DNA of 64,000 nucleotides from Bacillota bacterium (GCA_023435565.1 JAEYRN010000100.1:1-64000), one strand, 5' to 3'; counted from the stretch's first letter, positions 32,122-41,221 are shown. Program-made: numbers and translations. The notes: generated from the sequence alone by a model not told the origin.

Positions 32122-33084
32122 ATGTTGAAAAAACACCATTACCTACTAGCATTATTATTGGTAGTGATCATTTTCTTTAGTGCCGGATGCCCCGGTAAAG
32201 AGGGGACATTGATTAAAAATCTGGTCACCCGGTTTGGAAAACCACCGGAAATCACAGTCTATATTAAAGAGACCGGTAAAGTTAAAAAAATGGATATTGA
32301 GGAGTATTTGTTGGGAGTGGTTGCCGGAGAAATGAAACCTAAATGGCCTCTCAATGCTTATGCCGCTCAAGCCATTATTGCCCGGACTTTTACAATGGAG
32401 TTTTTAGCCCGAGGAGGAACCAGAAAACTTCATAATACCGATATTTCTACTGATGAAAAAGAAGCTCAGGCCTATAATGCCGCTAACATAACTCCGACAA
32501 TTAGGAATGCGGTTAAAATGACCAAGGGATTGGTTTTAACCTATAAAAACAGATATGTCAAAGGTTGGTACTCAGCTAGCTGCGGGGGACGAACAGCATT
32601 GGCAAAGGAAGGGTTGGCTTATAAGGGACCGGAACCGCCTTATATCCGCTCAGTAAAGTGTCCTGAGGAGAAGCATATTCCCAAAGATGAGCTCTATTGG
32701 CAGACTACTTTAACCAGTTCTGAAATTAACACGGCTCTGAAAGAATTGAATCAACCAGATTTGGGGACCATCAAAGCTATGGAGGTTGAAAAACGAAGTA
32801 AAAGCCAACGGGCAACCTTAATCAAGTTTACAGGAGATAAAGGTAGCGCTAAGGTCAGCGGCGCCGACTTTAGGATAAATATTGGGCCGGAGAAACTTCG
32901 CTCGATATGGATTTCGGATGAGATTAAAAATGAACCGGGTAAGATTACGGTTAAAGGAAGAGGCTTCGGACACGGAGTTGGTTTATGCCAGTGGGGAGCC
33001 TATGCTTTGGCTAGAAAAAATAAATCACCTAAAGAAATTGTAAAGCACTATTATCCTAAGGCACATGTATCAAAAATATGGTAG
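32122..33084 (+). CDS. SpoIID/LytB-domain lipoprotein
   Basis: 320 residues from the ATG at 32122, eight bases after GGAGG; an earlier start at 32086 has no signal-peptide logic. A lipobox FFSAGC at the end of the hydrophobic leader marks a lipoprotein. The SpoIID domain is complete: EEYLLGVVAGEMKPKWPLNA, AAQAIIARTFTMEF, YSASCGGRTA and the final GRGFGHGVGLCQWGAYALA. SpoIID proteins are lytic transglycosylases acting on denuded glycan during engulfment. As it lies outside the usual spoIID location, it may be a paralogue acting on wall growth. Confidence 0.9.
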   Translation: MLKKHHYLLALLLVVIIFFSAGCPGKEGTLIKNLVTRFGKPPEITVYIKETGKVKKMDIEEYLLGVVAGEMKPKWPLNAYAAQAIIARTFTMEFLARGGTRKLHNTDISTDEKEAQAYNAANITPTIRNAVKMTKGLVLTYKNRYVKGWYSASCGGRTALAKEGLAYKGPEPPYIRSVKCPEEKHIPKDELYWQTTLTSSEINTALKELNQPDLGTIKAMEVEKRSKSQRATLIKFTGDKGSAKVSGADFRINIGPEKLRSIWISDEIKNEPGKITVKGRGFGHGVGLCQWGAYALARKNKSPKEIVKHYYPKAHVSKIW

Positions 33085-33116
33085 CAGTAACCAACATTTA
33101 AATTCTATCTCGTATA

Positions 33117-33148
33117 AAAGGTTGTCCCCGGACGGCCTTTTTATTTTT
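33117..33148 (+). terminator. Terminator after SpoIID-domain gene
   Basis: AAGGTTGTCC pairs with GGACGGCCTT (two G-U pairs) and is followed by TTTATTTTT. Confidence 0.85.
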
Positions 33149-33232
33149 AACTCTTCCCAAGCTTCTAACCTATTCATTTAATGAATATCTTGTACCATAT
33201 GAATAAATAAATCTTAACGAGATTTGGATTTG

Positions 33233-33338
33233 AAGTCTACTTTGTTAAATCGAAACTTATGTTTTTAAATAACATGTCAAATCGTTCGCTATTATTTTCA
33301 AAACGGGTCTGAATTATTGAATTTAACAAAGTAGATTT
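33233..33338. repeat. Long inverted repeat before yabP
   Basis: An 18-bp outer stem (33233-33250 with 33321-33338, one G-U pair, core CTACTTTGTTAAAT) encloses about 70 bases that contain a second small hairpin (ATGTT at 33259 with AACAT at 33271). It ends just before the yabP ribosome-binding site. It is not followed by a T run, so it is not a simple terminator. The class is unknown; see the similar nested palindromes at 46839 and 48530. Confidence 0.6.
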
Positions 33339-33360
33339 AATGAATTGGGGAGGGATTAAT

Positions 33361-33648
33361 ATGGAAGAAAAGAAAAAAATTATTGATCAAGGGCACCAAA
33401 TATCCTTAAACAATCGGAATTTTTTAACAATTGAGGGTGTGACTAATCTAGGAAGTTATGAAGATGAATTGTTAATCTTGGAGACAGTAGCCGGGGTTTT
33501 GGAGGTTAAAGGGGGGCATTTGCATGTTCAACAATTAAATATCGACCAAGGAAAAGTGGTAATTGACGGTGATATTTGTTCCCTGGTATACACTGATCAG
33601 GATTTAGTCAGAAAAGGAAAGGGGTTTTTAAGTAAGTTAATTAAGTAG
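33361..33648 (+). CDS. yabP: Sporulation protein YabP
   Basis: 95 residues from the ATG at 33361, seven bases after GGGGAGG. The YabP/YqfC fold pattern is visible: ISLNNRNFLTIEGVTNLGSYEDELLILETVAGVLEVKG in layout, then HLHVQQLNIDQGKVVIDGDI. In Bacillus YabP is expressed in the mother cell and acts with YabQ in cortex formation. Here yabQ follows two genes later, with a membrane transglycosylase inserted between them. Confidence 0.9.
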   Translation: MEEKKKIIDQGHQISLNNRNFLTIEGVTNLGSYEDELLILETVAGVLEVKGGHLHVQQLNIDQGKVVIDGDICSLVYTDQDLVRKGKGFLSKLIK

Positions 33649-33711
33649 ATCGTGATTTGTGAAAGGCAGGAGTTCTAAAAAGAGCATCGAAATATTAGTT
33701 GAGGTGCAAAG

Positions 33712-34572
33712 ATGATTTCTCGAACTCCAGCGACAGCTTCCGTAAAAAAGAAGATTAAACGTCGTCAGTCGATTTGGCAACGGATAATAATCGTCTTAAT
33801 AAAATTAGTAATAAGCCCACTAGTGTTATTGGCCGATTCTATCAGGCGAAAAGGGACCCTTGACAACAGTTGGCTTTATGCCTTTTTTTTATTTACTACC
33901 GTAGTGATGGGTTTGACCGGAATTGGGATTGTGATAAACGATATTCCGTTATTTAAAACGCTAAGGATGATCTCGACTCAAATTGATAACCGGGAAATTT
34001 TGTCCGGAGATCTGAGACCGATCATTAAAACAATAAACAAATATGCGCTTCAATATCGGGTAGATCCAAATTTGGTTTATGCGGTAATCAAGTCGGAAAG
34101 CAACTTTCAAACAACAGTAATTTCACGTGCGGGCGCTAGAGGATTAATGCAAATCATGCCTGAAGTTTGGCGGGAATATAACAGCGGATCATTATGTAAA
34201 GGAAATCACAGAGATCGTCGTGTTTGCTTCCAAGGAGATTGTATTTTTGATCCGGAAGCTAATGTCCGTACCGGAGTAAAATATCTGCGCGATCTGTTAG
34301 ACAAATATCAGGGACGGGTTGATTTGGCGCTTGAAGCATACAATGCGGGGATCTCTAATGTTAGGCCGGGTATGGACCCTAAATATAGCGAAACCAGGAC
34401 TTATATTAAACGCACAATTTCATCCTGGCAGGATTTACGGAAATATACGATTGACCAACAACTAAAATTATCGATTCGGTTGCAACACGGTTTAAAATGG
34501 TTGTTTGGAATTACATTTTTTTGTTGGCTGATTCTCTTTTGGTGGGCTAATCGAAAACTCTTCAGGAAGTAA
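33712..34572 (+). CDS. Membrane-bound SLT-type lytic transglycosylase
   Basis: 286 residues. A basic N-terminus (KKKIKRRQSIWQR) precedes one or two membrane segments. An SLT domain (about residues 105-230) carries the catalytic glutamate in VIKSESNFQ, GARGLMQIMPEVW, a cysteine-containing insert, FDPEANVRTGVKYLRDLL and ALEAYNAGISNV. A final membrane segment near residue 260 is unusual for this class. It cleaves peptidoglycan glycan strands. Lying between yabP and yabQ, it probably takes part in cortex or wall remodelling in sporulation; that is inferred from context. Confidence 0.88.
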   Translation: MISRTPATASVKKKIKRRQSIWQRIIIVLIKLVISPLVLLADSIRRKGTLDNSWLYAFFLFTTVVMGLTGIGIVINDIPLFKTLRMISTQIDNREILSGDLRPIIKTINKYALQYRVDPNLVYAVIKSESNFQTTVISRAGARGLMQIMPEVWREYNSGSLCKGNHRDRRVCFQGDCIFDPEANVRTGVKYLRDLLDKYQGRVDLALEAYNAGISNVRPGMDPKYSETRTYIKRTISSWQDLRKYTIDQQLKLSIRLQHGLKWLFGITFFCWLILFWWANRKLFRK

Positions 34573-34620
34573 GTTTTAGAATCCCTTTCCAAAGCATAAG
34601 TATAATTTGGAGGGGATTTT

Positions 34621-35055
34621 TTGGAATATGTTAATCTTCAATTTAACTCCTTTTTAATACTATTTTTAACCGGAATGTTTTTAGGAAGTTTTTTTGATTT
34701 ATACCGTGTTTTTAGGAGCACTATTAGGGTTAATAAATTAATTGATAGTTTTGGGGATCTAATATTTTGGCTCTTATCTTTGTTTTTATTGGGGCCTTTA
34801 ATTTATTGGAGCACTTGGTTGGAGTTGCGGTTTTACGTTTGGCTGGCGTTGGGGATGGGATTGGTTTTATATTTTTCAATCTTTAGCCCGAGGTTAATCC
34901 GGATTTACCTTAGGTTTTGGAAAGCGATTACATGGGCGCCACGACAGATAACTAATTTTATCCAATTTCTAAAACTATTAATTGCGAAAATAACTATAAG
35001 TTATCGGATATGGGGGAAAAAATCCGGGGAACCGAAGCCCCCCGGAAATGGATAA
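34621..35055 (+). CDS. yabQ: Spore cortex protein YabQ
   Basis: 144 residues from a TTG after GGAGGGG. Four membrane segments follow the YabQ pattern: FLILFLTGMFLGSFFDLYRVFRS-like start, DSFGDLIFWLLSLFLLGPLIYW, then LRFYVWLALGMGLVLYFSIFSP. YabQ localises to the forespore membrane in Bacillus and is needed for cortex. It is downstream of yabP and the transglycosylase. The gene ends 1 bp from the convergent CAP-domain gene. Confidence 0.87.
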   Translation: MEYVNLQFNSFLILFLTGMFLGSFFDLYRVFRSTIRVNKLIDSFGDLIFWLLSLFLLGPLIYWSTWLELRFYVWLALGMGLVLYFSIFSPRLIRIYLRFWKAITWAPRQITNFIQFLKLLIAKITISYRIWGKKSGEPKPPGNG

Positions 35056-35056
35056 C

Positions 35057-35740
35057 TTATAAACCGATAAACATTTGGGTGAACATTTTGCCATATTGGC
35101 TACCTGAGATAATACCAATACCAATCTGTGTGAAACTGGAATTTAAAATATTAGCGCGATGACCGGGGCTGTTCATTAAACTTTGATGCGCGCTCTCGGT
35201 TGTTGCGGCGCCTGCGATGTTTTCACCTGCTGTTGAATACTTAACGCCTGCGTTTTTCATCATATCAAAAGGTGAACCATAAGTGTGAGAGGTGTGGGAA
35301 AAATATTTTTTATCCACCATATCCTGGCTTTTACGGCGGGCCAGGGTTACCAGTTGGGAGTTAACATTTAACGGTTTTACGCCTTGTCCTGTTCGGGCTT
35401 GATTTACCAGATTCACCATTTTTGCTTCATCAGCCGTTAAGCCGGATGAAGGAGCAGGGTTGGACGGCTTTGTCGGAGCCGGTGTGGGTTGAGTCGGAAT
35501 AGACGGTTTTGGAGCCGGCTGAGTAGGTTGACTCGGTTGGGGTACCGGACGGGTAGTGGGAATATTGCGGTAATAATAATAGTACCTGGTACTATAAGAA
35601 CCGGAATTGTAATAATTGGTTTTTCCTGTGGAGTATTTGGTGGAATAGTAATTGGTATAACCCAAAACAGGAACGATTCCAATTGCTAGAAGGCTGACTA
35701 TCAGGACCAGAATTAATGCTAATTTTAATGTTCTTTTCAA
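35057..35740 (-). CDS. Secreted CAP/SCP-domain protein
   Basis: 227 residues from a TTG eight bases after AAGGAG; a longer frame from 35797 has no better start. A signal peptide (LALILVLIVSLLAIGIVPVLG) is followed by a Tyr/Ser/Thr-rich linker, then a proline-rich stretch with repeated PTQPTPAP-type units. The C-terminal CAP domain has MVNLVNQARTGQGVKPL, MVDKKYFSHTSHTYGSPFDMM, YSTAGENIAG and NSPGHRANILNSSFTQIGIG. It resembles YkwD and SafA-associated proteins of Bacillus. Extracellular or envelope location; function unknown. Confidence 0.9.
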   Translation of the reverse strand: MKRTLKLALILVLIVSLLAIGIVPVLGYTNYYSTKYSTGKTNYYNSGSYSTRYYYYYRNIPTTRPVPQPSQPTQPAPKPSIPTQPTPAPTKPSNPAPSSGLTADEAKMVNLVNQARTGQGVKPLNVNSQLVTLARRKSQDMVDKKYFSHTSHTYGSPFDMMKNAGVKYSTAGENIAGAATTESAHQSLMNSPGHRANILNSSFTQIGIGIISGSQYGKMFTQMFIGL

Positions 35741-35932
35741 TCGAATCTCTCCTTTCAACTTCTTTATTTTTTGGATCTGAAACCAATACACCCCCAATTT
35801 ACCAGTCCCACTCCTTTCTGGTAGGATTAGATTTCGCTGGCATTAAGGCAAAACCTTTAGGAAAGTATGGCCAAACCAGGTAAAATTAACAATTAAGCGT
35901 TTTTTTGCTAAAATTTCGATGATTTTAGAATA

Positions 35933-35949
35933 TGTCCAAGTTTTGGACA
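35933..35949. promoter_or_regulatory. Palindrome before nikR, candidate operator
   Basis: A perfect inverted repeat TGTCCAA-GTT-TTGGACA lies about 50 bp upstream of nikR. It differs from the known enterobacterial NikR site. Autoregulation by NikR is the natural hypothesis. The rest of the 260-bp gap to the CAP gene holds nothing recognisable. Confidence 0.5.
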
Positions 35950-36000
35950 AGTGTAATTCTTTTACATCAATTCAATTAGGTTTACTGGGAGGTTGAAATA

Positions 36001-36420
36001 ATGGAATCTGATTTACAGCGTTTTGGAGTATCAATGGATGGTAAGTTATTAGAGGAATTTGACCGGTTGATTGAAAGCAAAGGGTATACCAACCGTTCTG
36101 AAGCAATCCGCGATTTGGTTCGGGATTACTTAATCGAAGAAAAATGGAGTACAGGTGAGACTATGGTAGTGGGAACAGTAACATTGGTCTTTAACCATCA
36201 TTTACGTGAATTGGCTGACCGGTTAACTGATTTGCAACATGAATATCATGATCGAATTATATCGGTGTTACATGTTCATTTAGATGCCCACAATTGTTTA
36301 GAGGTAATGGTCATTAAAGGGAAGCCCAGTGAAATTCAGACGATTGCCGGCAGATTGAGTAGCAACAAAGGCGTAATCCATTGTAAATTAGTATTCACCA
36401 CAACCGGAGAAATGGTTTAA
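36001..36420 (+). CDS. nikR: Nickel-responsive regulator NikR
   Basis: 139 residues. An N-terminal ribbon-helix-helix (QRFGVSMDGKLLEEFDRLIESKGYTNRSEAIRDLVRD in layout) is followed by the ACT-like metal domain with the nickel ligands in SVLHVHLDAHNCLEVMVIKG (two histidines spaced by one residue and the later cysteine), plus an upstream histidine in EYHDR. Length is standard. NikR represses nickel uptake when nickel is plentiful. No nickel transporter is nearby; the convergent neighbour is an ABC permease with a histidine-rich tail. Ribosome-binding site GGGAGG. Confidence 0.95.
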   Translation: MESDLQRFGVSMDGKLLEEFDRLIESKGYTNRSEAIRDLVRDYLIEEKWSTGETMVVGTVTLVFNHHLRELADRLTDLQHEYHDRIISVLHVHLDAHNCLEVMVIKGKPSEIQTIAGRLSSNKGVIHCKLVFTTTGEMV

Positions 36421-36426
36421 CGATTG

Positions 36427-38088
36427 TTACTGTTCCCCATCATTGTGCTCATGATTATGCTCGTGACTGTGATCGTGGTGATGATTACGATCATAATAGG
36501 TTGATTGATAAACAAACCCTCCGTCAATTCTAGGCCAAAGATAGGCTGTTCCCTCTTGATTAAAAACTAACGGTCCATTGGTAAGGATCCGAAAATCACT
36601 TTTTTCTTCCGAGAGCCAAATCGAATTATTCTCCATATTCAAAATATAAATTGTAACTGTTCGATTAAAGACTTGGCCGATGAAAATTAAGCGATCTTCT
36701 TTTTGAAAGCGAATATTAGGTTTAACGATTCCGAAAAACATTGGCTTAGTCTTCTCCGGAAATTGCAATTCTTTGATAGTAGTATCTTTTAAGTCCATGC
36801 AGTAAAGGTTGTCGGTAAAACCCCAAATGTATAAACGGCCCTGCTTAGAATCCCAAATCAGCTCTGAAATATCTATTGGTTTTGGGGTTAATTGCCGAGT
36901 TTGGTTATTAGCCAAATCAATAAGATAAAGTTGACTAAGGCCTTTTGGGCCGATTTTTTTACCTACGATTAACCTATTACCATCATCATTCCAGGCGGCA
37001 ATATGGCCTTCACCAATATCTGAAACAGCTTTATTTTTTATTTCGAATATTTTTACACGCCCGTTTTCAGAAAAAACAATTCGGTTGCCATCCGGAGCAA
37101 AACGGGGACTATTGATATTGGTCCCTATATAAATTTTGTGAGGCTTTTGACTTAGTTTGTTTATACTTAGGTATGATTGGGTAGTCATTTTTTTAGTATT
37201 GGTAGCCCCTTTATTTAGGCCGGCGAATACAATACCGTTTTTTGAATCCCAGTCACCGTACATAACGTACTGATCAGGCCAAACTGGAGGGTTAAATATA
37301 AAACAGGCTAATTGGATTAAAAGAAAGGTAAACAACCATATACCCAATAATCCTAGGGCCGGTTTAAAACGCCATATTTGAATTTTACTTTTCAAACTCC
37401 AGATTACTCCAGTGAGTGGGGCCAGCAAACTAAGTATCGTTAGAAAGTAAGGAAGAAGTTTTTCGAGGAAGAATAAAAGCTGGGGAGGGATGTCAAACCA
37501 TAAGTAATTTATTTCAATTAAAGTAAAGATTTTTTGCCACAGATAATAAGCCCCTGAACCAATCAATAAAGTTATGACAGTAACCACAAAAAAGCGTTCC
37601 AGACCCCTTGCCAAAAGTCCGGAAAAAAAACTAACAGCATGGACAGTCAATAATACCAAAACCAGCCATTCTACACCAATGCCTTTTGGTAAGTTTAATA
37701 GAGCTAGATCGGTTTTCAAAAAGATACTAAAAACATAATACCAGCTCCAAAAGATAATTAGACCGGGAAGGTATTTAGCAAGCATGATTGAGTATGGCGA
37801 TATCGGTTTAGCAAGAATAAAATCTAGTGTTTTACGATCGGCCTCGGTACTGAAGGATTGTAAGCCATAGACCATTATCAGGATGATAGATATTAAAAGA
37901 TATAGCCAAGTTCCGATTTGATTCAAACCGATTGGCTCCCACTTAAATCTTGAGCTCCAATAGACTACGCCGAGTAATATCGGTAAAGGAGCTAGCCAAG
38001 CAGGAGTGTTTCTTTTTAGTTCATTCCAAGCTAATAACAACGAGTGATAAAAGTGGTTTTTAAAAGGTTTTATTATATAAGAGGGCAT
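36427..38088 (-). CDS. ABC-2 permease fused to beta-propeller, His-rich tail
   Basis: 553 residues from the ATG at 38088, seven bases after GAGGTGG. The N-terminal 280 residues hold about seven membrane segments with the ABC-2 pattern DRKTLDFILAKPISPYSIMLAKYL. The rest is an extracytoplasmic TolB-like propeller (FAPDGNRIVFSENG, AWNDDGNRLIVG, IWDSKQGRLYIWG). The last residues contain NHHHDHSHEHNHEH, a probable metal-binding tail. It is the third gene of an operon with a similar permease and the ATPase, and its 3' end faces nikR. A metal link is suggested, not shown. Confidence 0.72.
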   Translation of the reverse strand: MPSYIIKPFKNHFYHSLLLAWNELKRNTPAWLAPLPILLGVVYWSSRFKWEPIGLNQIGTWLYLLISIILIMVYGLQSFSTEADRKTLDFILAKPISPYSIMLAKYLPGLIIFWSWYYVFSIFLKTDLALLNLPKGIGVEWLVLVLLTVHAVSFFSGLLARGLERFFVVTVITLLIGSGAYYLWQKIFTLIEINYLWFDIPPQLLFFLEKLLPYFLTILSLLAPLTGVIWSLKSKIQIWRFKPALGLLGIWLFTFLLIQLACFIFNPPVWPDQYVMYGDWDSKNGIVFAGLNKGATNTKKMTTQSYLSINKLSQKPHKIYIGTNINSPRFAPDGNRIVFSENGRVKIFEIKNKAVSDIGEGHIAAWNDDGNRLIVGKKIGPKGLSQLYLIDLANNQTRQLTPKPIDISELIWDSKQGRLYIWGFTDNLYCMDLKDTTIKELQFPEKTKPMFFGIVKPNIRFQKEDRLIFIGQVFNRTVTIYILNMENNSIWLSEEKSDFRILTNGPLVFNQEGTAYLWPRIDGGFVYQSTYYDRNHHHDHSHEHNHEHNDGEQ

Positions 38089-38099
38089 TTTTATCCACC

Positions 38100-39725
38100 T
38101 CAAGGAGTTTTAATTTTATGATAAACGCCAAAAGAATTGCTACCCCAGATTTGATTTGCCTCAGCGTTAATAAGTATATCTTGATATCTTAAGTTTTTCA
38201 TATTAGCTTTTAAAACTATTTCTTTGTTGCTAAAAGTATAATCATAAAGCAATAAATCGTATCGGTAACTGTTATCGATATTTTTATTAACTTTTAAGTT
38301 AGTAAAAATAGCAATCCGATAAGCATCGTCAGTTAAAGGAGCTATTTTTGTTAAAAAGATTGACTCGGGTTTCTGAGGCGGAGGTATTTTAATCATTTTA
38401 ATTTTGCCATTATTAAGGTTCATAACTGCAAGTTCCCAATAGTTTGTAACGGCTAAAATAGTATTTGCGGTGGAATGCCAAAACATTGAGCTTCCTGGGA
38501 AGGAAAGGTTACCTTCGAGTTCATACACGGTTTTAGAATCGGGTGAAACATATGATAGCCGGTAATGATTAAATGACGGTATTGAATTGTCCGTTAGGGG
38601 ATTAGGCTCAATATTAGTAGCTATTAGGAGAACTTTTGAATCAGGAGACCAGAAAGATATATCCCCTTTAATAAGAATGATAGGTTTTTCTTGAGAAAGC
38701 GGTAAAACTTTAATAACACCGTTTTCGTTAAAGGCGATCTTAGTGCCGTCGGGCGACCATATTAATTTAGAGAGGATATTGGCAGCCTTTTTTTCTCCTT
38801 GATATATAATGGTTGGGGTTTGACCGCGTTCGGCAATTCCTAGTCTTCCTCGTATATCGGTTAGGGCGTAATGATTACCTTGAGGTTGTTTAGTAATATC
38901 AACCGCGAAGAAAGGCTCTTCCGAATCATTCAGGCAAGTAAATAAAGAGTTAAAAGGGCGGATTTCCGGATTTTGAAACATACTACCCAAGTATAAAAAA
39001 GTTGGAATTAATAATAAGGGCAAATAGGTCTTGAGACGGTTTATTAACTCCGTTATAGAATGGTTTAAAAGCTTGCTATAAATGGTAGTCAAAAGGCATT
39101 TGATTAAAAAAACCAATAAAGAAAAAGTTATAATCAGTACCGTTAATAAAAGCAGGATGTTAACCATGAAGGCAGTAAAATATAATTGGGTTAAAAATTG
39201 AAGCCAGCTATAGAAAAACCATACAATTCCAATGGTCGAAGCAAAGAGGGCAACAAGTAATTTTTTTGGGCCTTTGACCCAAGCAGCTATGGTAAAGCTA
39301 AAGCTATATATGATTATTACAAATAATAGATATCCTAAAAACCAGAAACTATTCAAGTCTATGAAATCAGGCCATCGAATTAAATCAGGTATCAAAGCAA
39401 ACTGCCAGAAAATGGTTAAGGGTAAAAGGATTAATAAACCGCTTAAAAATTTAGCTTTGACAATTTGAGGAATAGTCACAGGTTTTGTTAACAAAAAGTC
39501 TTTGGTTTGACTGTTTTCTTCCAAGTCAAATGCTTGTAAAGCATAGGAAAAAGCTATGGCTATCGGAATAGCGATAGCAAAATTTTTGGCCCAATTTATG
39601 GAGAGAATTTGGGATATGGTTTTTTGGAAGATCAAAGCTGCGGTAATTAAGAAAAAAGGAAAAATATAGATAAAACAATTCTGGCGCATTTCTTTTTGGA
39701 ATAATGTAATAACCGGATTAATCAT
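38100..39725 (-). CDS. ABC-2 permease fused to beta-propeller
   Basis: 541 residues. Six or more membrane segments span about 1-245, with EENSQTKDFLLTKPVTIPQIVKAKFLSG matching the same ABC-2 signature as the downstream paralogue. Residues from about 265 form a TolB-like propeller with IWSPDGTKIAFNENG and SFWSPDSKVLLIAT. Permease-propeller fusions are unusual; the propeller would sit outside the membrane and might recognise cargo or a partner. It overlaps the ATPase gene by 8 bp. Together with the paralogue it would form a heterodimeric exporter. Confidence 0.72.
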   Translation of the reverse strand: MINPVITLFQKEMRQNCFIYIFPFFLITAALIFQKTISQILSINWAKNFAIAIPIAIAFSYALQAFDLEENSQTKDFLLTKPVTIPQIVKAKFLSGLLILLPLTIFWQFALIPDLIRWPDFIDLNSFWFLGYLLFVIIIYSFSFTIAAWVKGPKKLLVALFASTIGIVWFFYSWLQFLTQLYFTAFMVNILLLLTVLIITFSLLVFLIKCLLTTIYSKLLNHSITELINRLKTYLPLLLIPTFLYLGSMFQNPEIRPFNSLFTCLNDSEEPFFAVDITKQPQGNHYALTDIRGRLGIAERGQTPTIIYQGEKKAANILSKLIWSPDGTKIAFNENGVIKVLPLSQEKPIILIKGDISFWSPDSKVLLIATNIEPNPLTDNSIPSFNHYRLSYVSPDSKTVYELEGNLSFPGSSMFWHSTANTILAVTNYWELAVMNLNNGKIKMIKIPPPQKPESIFLTKIAPLTDDAYRIAIFTNLKVNKNIDNSYRYDLLLYDYTFSNKEIVLKANMKNLRYQDILINAEANQIWGSNSFGVYHKIKTP

Positions 39726-40584
39726 AGTTCTTCCCCCTCATGCAATAAAAGAAGAAAGCTTCTTCCAAAGAGACCTGGGGAATGATTTCTTCTGAAGCAG
39801 CTGCAATCTCCGACATATTCTCCGTAAGGACTAATAAAAAATCGTCAGTTGGATTTTGATTTAACTGAACAGCATCAATTGCTTTTAGATGGGTTCCTTT
39901 TTTGACTTTGATTTTAGCGATCCCCTTGCAAATCTCATCCACCGGCCCGACTTTTTGAATTTTACCATTATGCAAAATTGCCGCCTGATGGGCTGTGTTT
40001 TGGACATCAGCTAAAATGTGAGTTGAGAAAAAGATAGTTCTACCCTCAAGGTTGAAATCTTTTAAAATTGTTTGCATAAATTCATATTGGGCCAACGGGT
40101 CAAGCCCATTCATCGGTTCATCTAAAATTAACAAATCCGGTTGAGGAGCCAAAGCTAATATTAGGGCTAGTTTAACAGTTTGCCCTTTGGAAAGGGTTCG
40201 TATTTTCGAGTTCGGATCCAATTGGAAACGATTAAGATATTTGTTTATTAATCTGTCATCCCAACATTCATATAAGGCTTTACAAAATTTGATCATCCCG
40301 GCAATGGTCATCCATCCATATAATCCTTGTTCTTCGGAAACATAGCCGATACGTTGACGGAGTTGGGGTCCAATTTTAAAGGGCTCTTCGCCCAAAACCT
40401 TGACATCACCGTCGGTTTTAGGGATTAAACCCAATATAGTGCGTATTAAAGTAGTCTTCCCGGCGCCGTTAGTACCTAATAGGGCAAAAATTGTTCCGGG
40501 CGGTACGTCCAGGTCTACCCCTTTGAGTACTTGTTTAGAACCATAATTTTTTAAAAGATTGGAACAGGATATAGCCGGAACCAT
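39718..40584 (-). CDS. ABC transporter ATP-binding protein
   Basis: 288 residues. Walker A GTNGAGKTT, Q-loop YVSEEQGLYG, signature LSKGQTVKLAL, Walker B LLILDEPMNGLDP and the switch histidine in FFSTHILAD are all present. A C-terminal extension follows. It is the energising subunit for the two fused permeases downstream, with an overlapping start. The class is that of ABC-2 exporters such as those for antibiotics or lipids. The signature is LSKGQ rather than LSGGQ. Confidence 0.93.
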   Translation of the reverse strand: MVPAISCSNLLKNYGSKQVLKGVDLDVPPGTIFALLGTNGAGKTTLIRTILGLIPKTDGDVKVLGEEPFKIGPQLRQRIGYVSEEQGLYGWMTIAGMIKFCKALYECWDDRLINKYLNRFQLDPNSKIRTLSKGQTVKLALILALAPQPDLLILDEPMNGLDPLAQYEFMQTILKDFNLEGRTIFFSTHILADVQNTAHQAAILHNGKIQKVGPVDEICKGIAKIKVKKGTHLKAIDAVQLNQNPTDDFLLVLTENMSEIAAASEEIIPQVSLEEAFFFYCMRGKNYD

Positions 40585-40863
40585 TTTAATCCTCCTGATT
40601 TATCAAAATATATTGGGAAATAACTTAATAATAATATTTCTACATCAACCTAAAAAATCCTATTAGAGGTTTATATTGTTATTTGGAGGGAGTTGAGGTT
40701 TGAAAGAATGAATACATAAAACGATGGTAAGTAAGGGTTAAAATAAGCGTAATATTTATTATCCAAAATTTTTTAAAATACTGTAATGATTTTTTTACCA
40801 AGTCGTCTTTTTGACACGATATAATAGGTTTAAATAATTTTTTGAAAGTAGGTATTAATTAAG
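40585..40863. other. AT-rich spacer
   Basis: No gene seen. A TTGACA (about 40810) and the TATAAT a few bases after it are too close together to be one promoter, but either could serve the small gene at 40864. Confidence 0.4.
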
Positions 40864-41103
40864 ATGAAGCCCATGTTGTTCCGTATAAAAAACAAATCCC
40901 AAAGGATATTATTAACATTGGCCGGAGTTGACGATTCCGGAATAAAATTTCAATCTCCAATGGGTGTGCCCATCAATGATCTCCTATTAGGGGAAGTGCT
41001 GATTGACGTTGAAGAGAACCAATACCAAGTCAAAGGAATTGGAATTCAATATGATGTGGTTTGGGTTGAAAATCTATCAAATAAAAAAGAATCGGCTGCA
41101 TAA
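40864..41103 (+). CDS. Small hypothetical protein
   Basis: 79 residues. Mostly beta pattern: RIKNKSQRILLTLAGVDDSGIKFQSPMGVPINDLLLGE, then EVLIDVEENQYQVKG and a short charged tail, with no membrane segment. The ribosome-binding site is weak (AGTAGG, about 12 bases away). I do not recognise a family. A real gene is likely because the frame is clean and the composition coding-like. Confidence 0.45.
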   Translation: MKPMLFRIKNKSQRILLTLAGVDDSGIKFQSPMGVPINDLLLGEVLIDVEENQYQVKGIGIQYDVVWVENLSNKKESAA

Positions 41104-41221
41104 TTATTAAAGGTAATAGTTGGTTTTCTAAGAATAAAGAATACAGGCCCCAATTATTTGGGATAAAAAGACGAATAACATTTAAGAACCCTTCAGCCAA
41201 ACGGCGGAAGGGGTTAATAAA

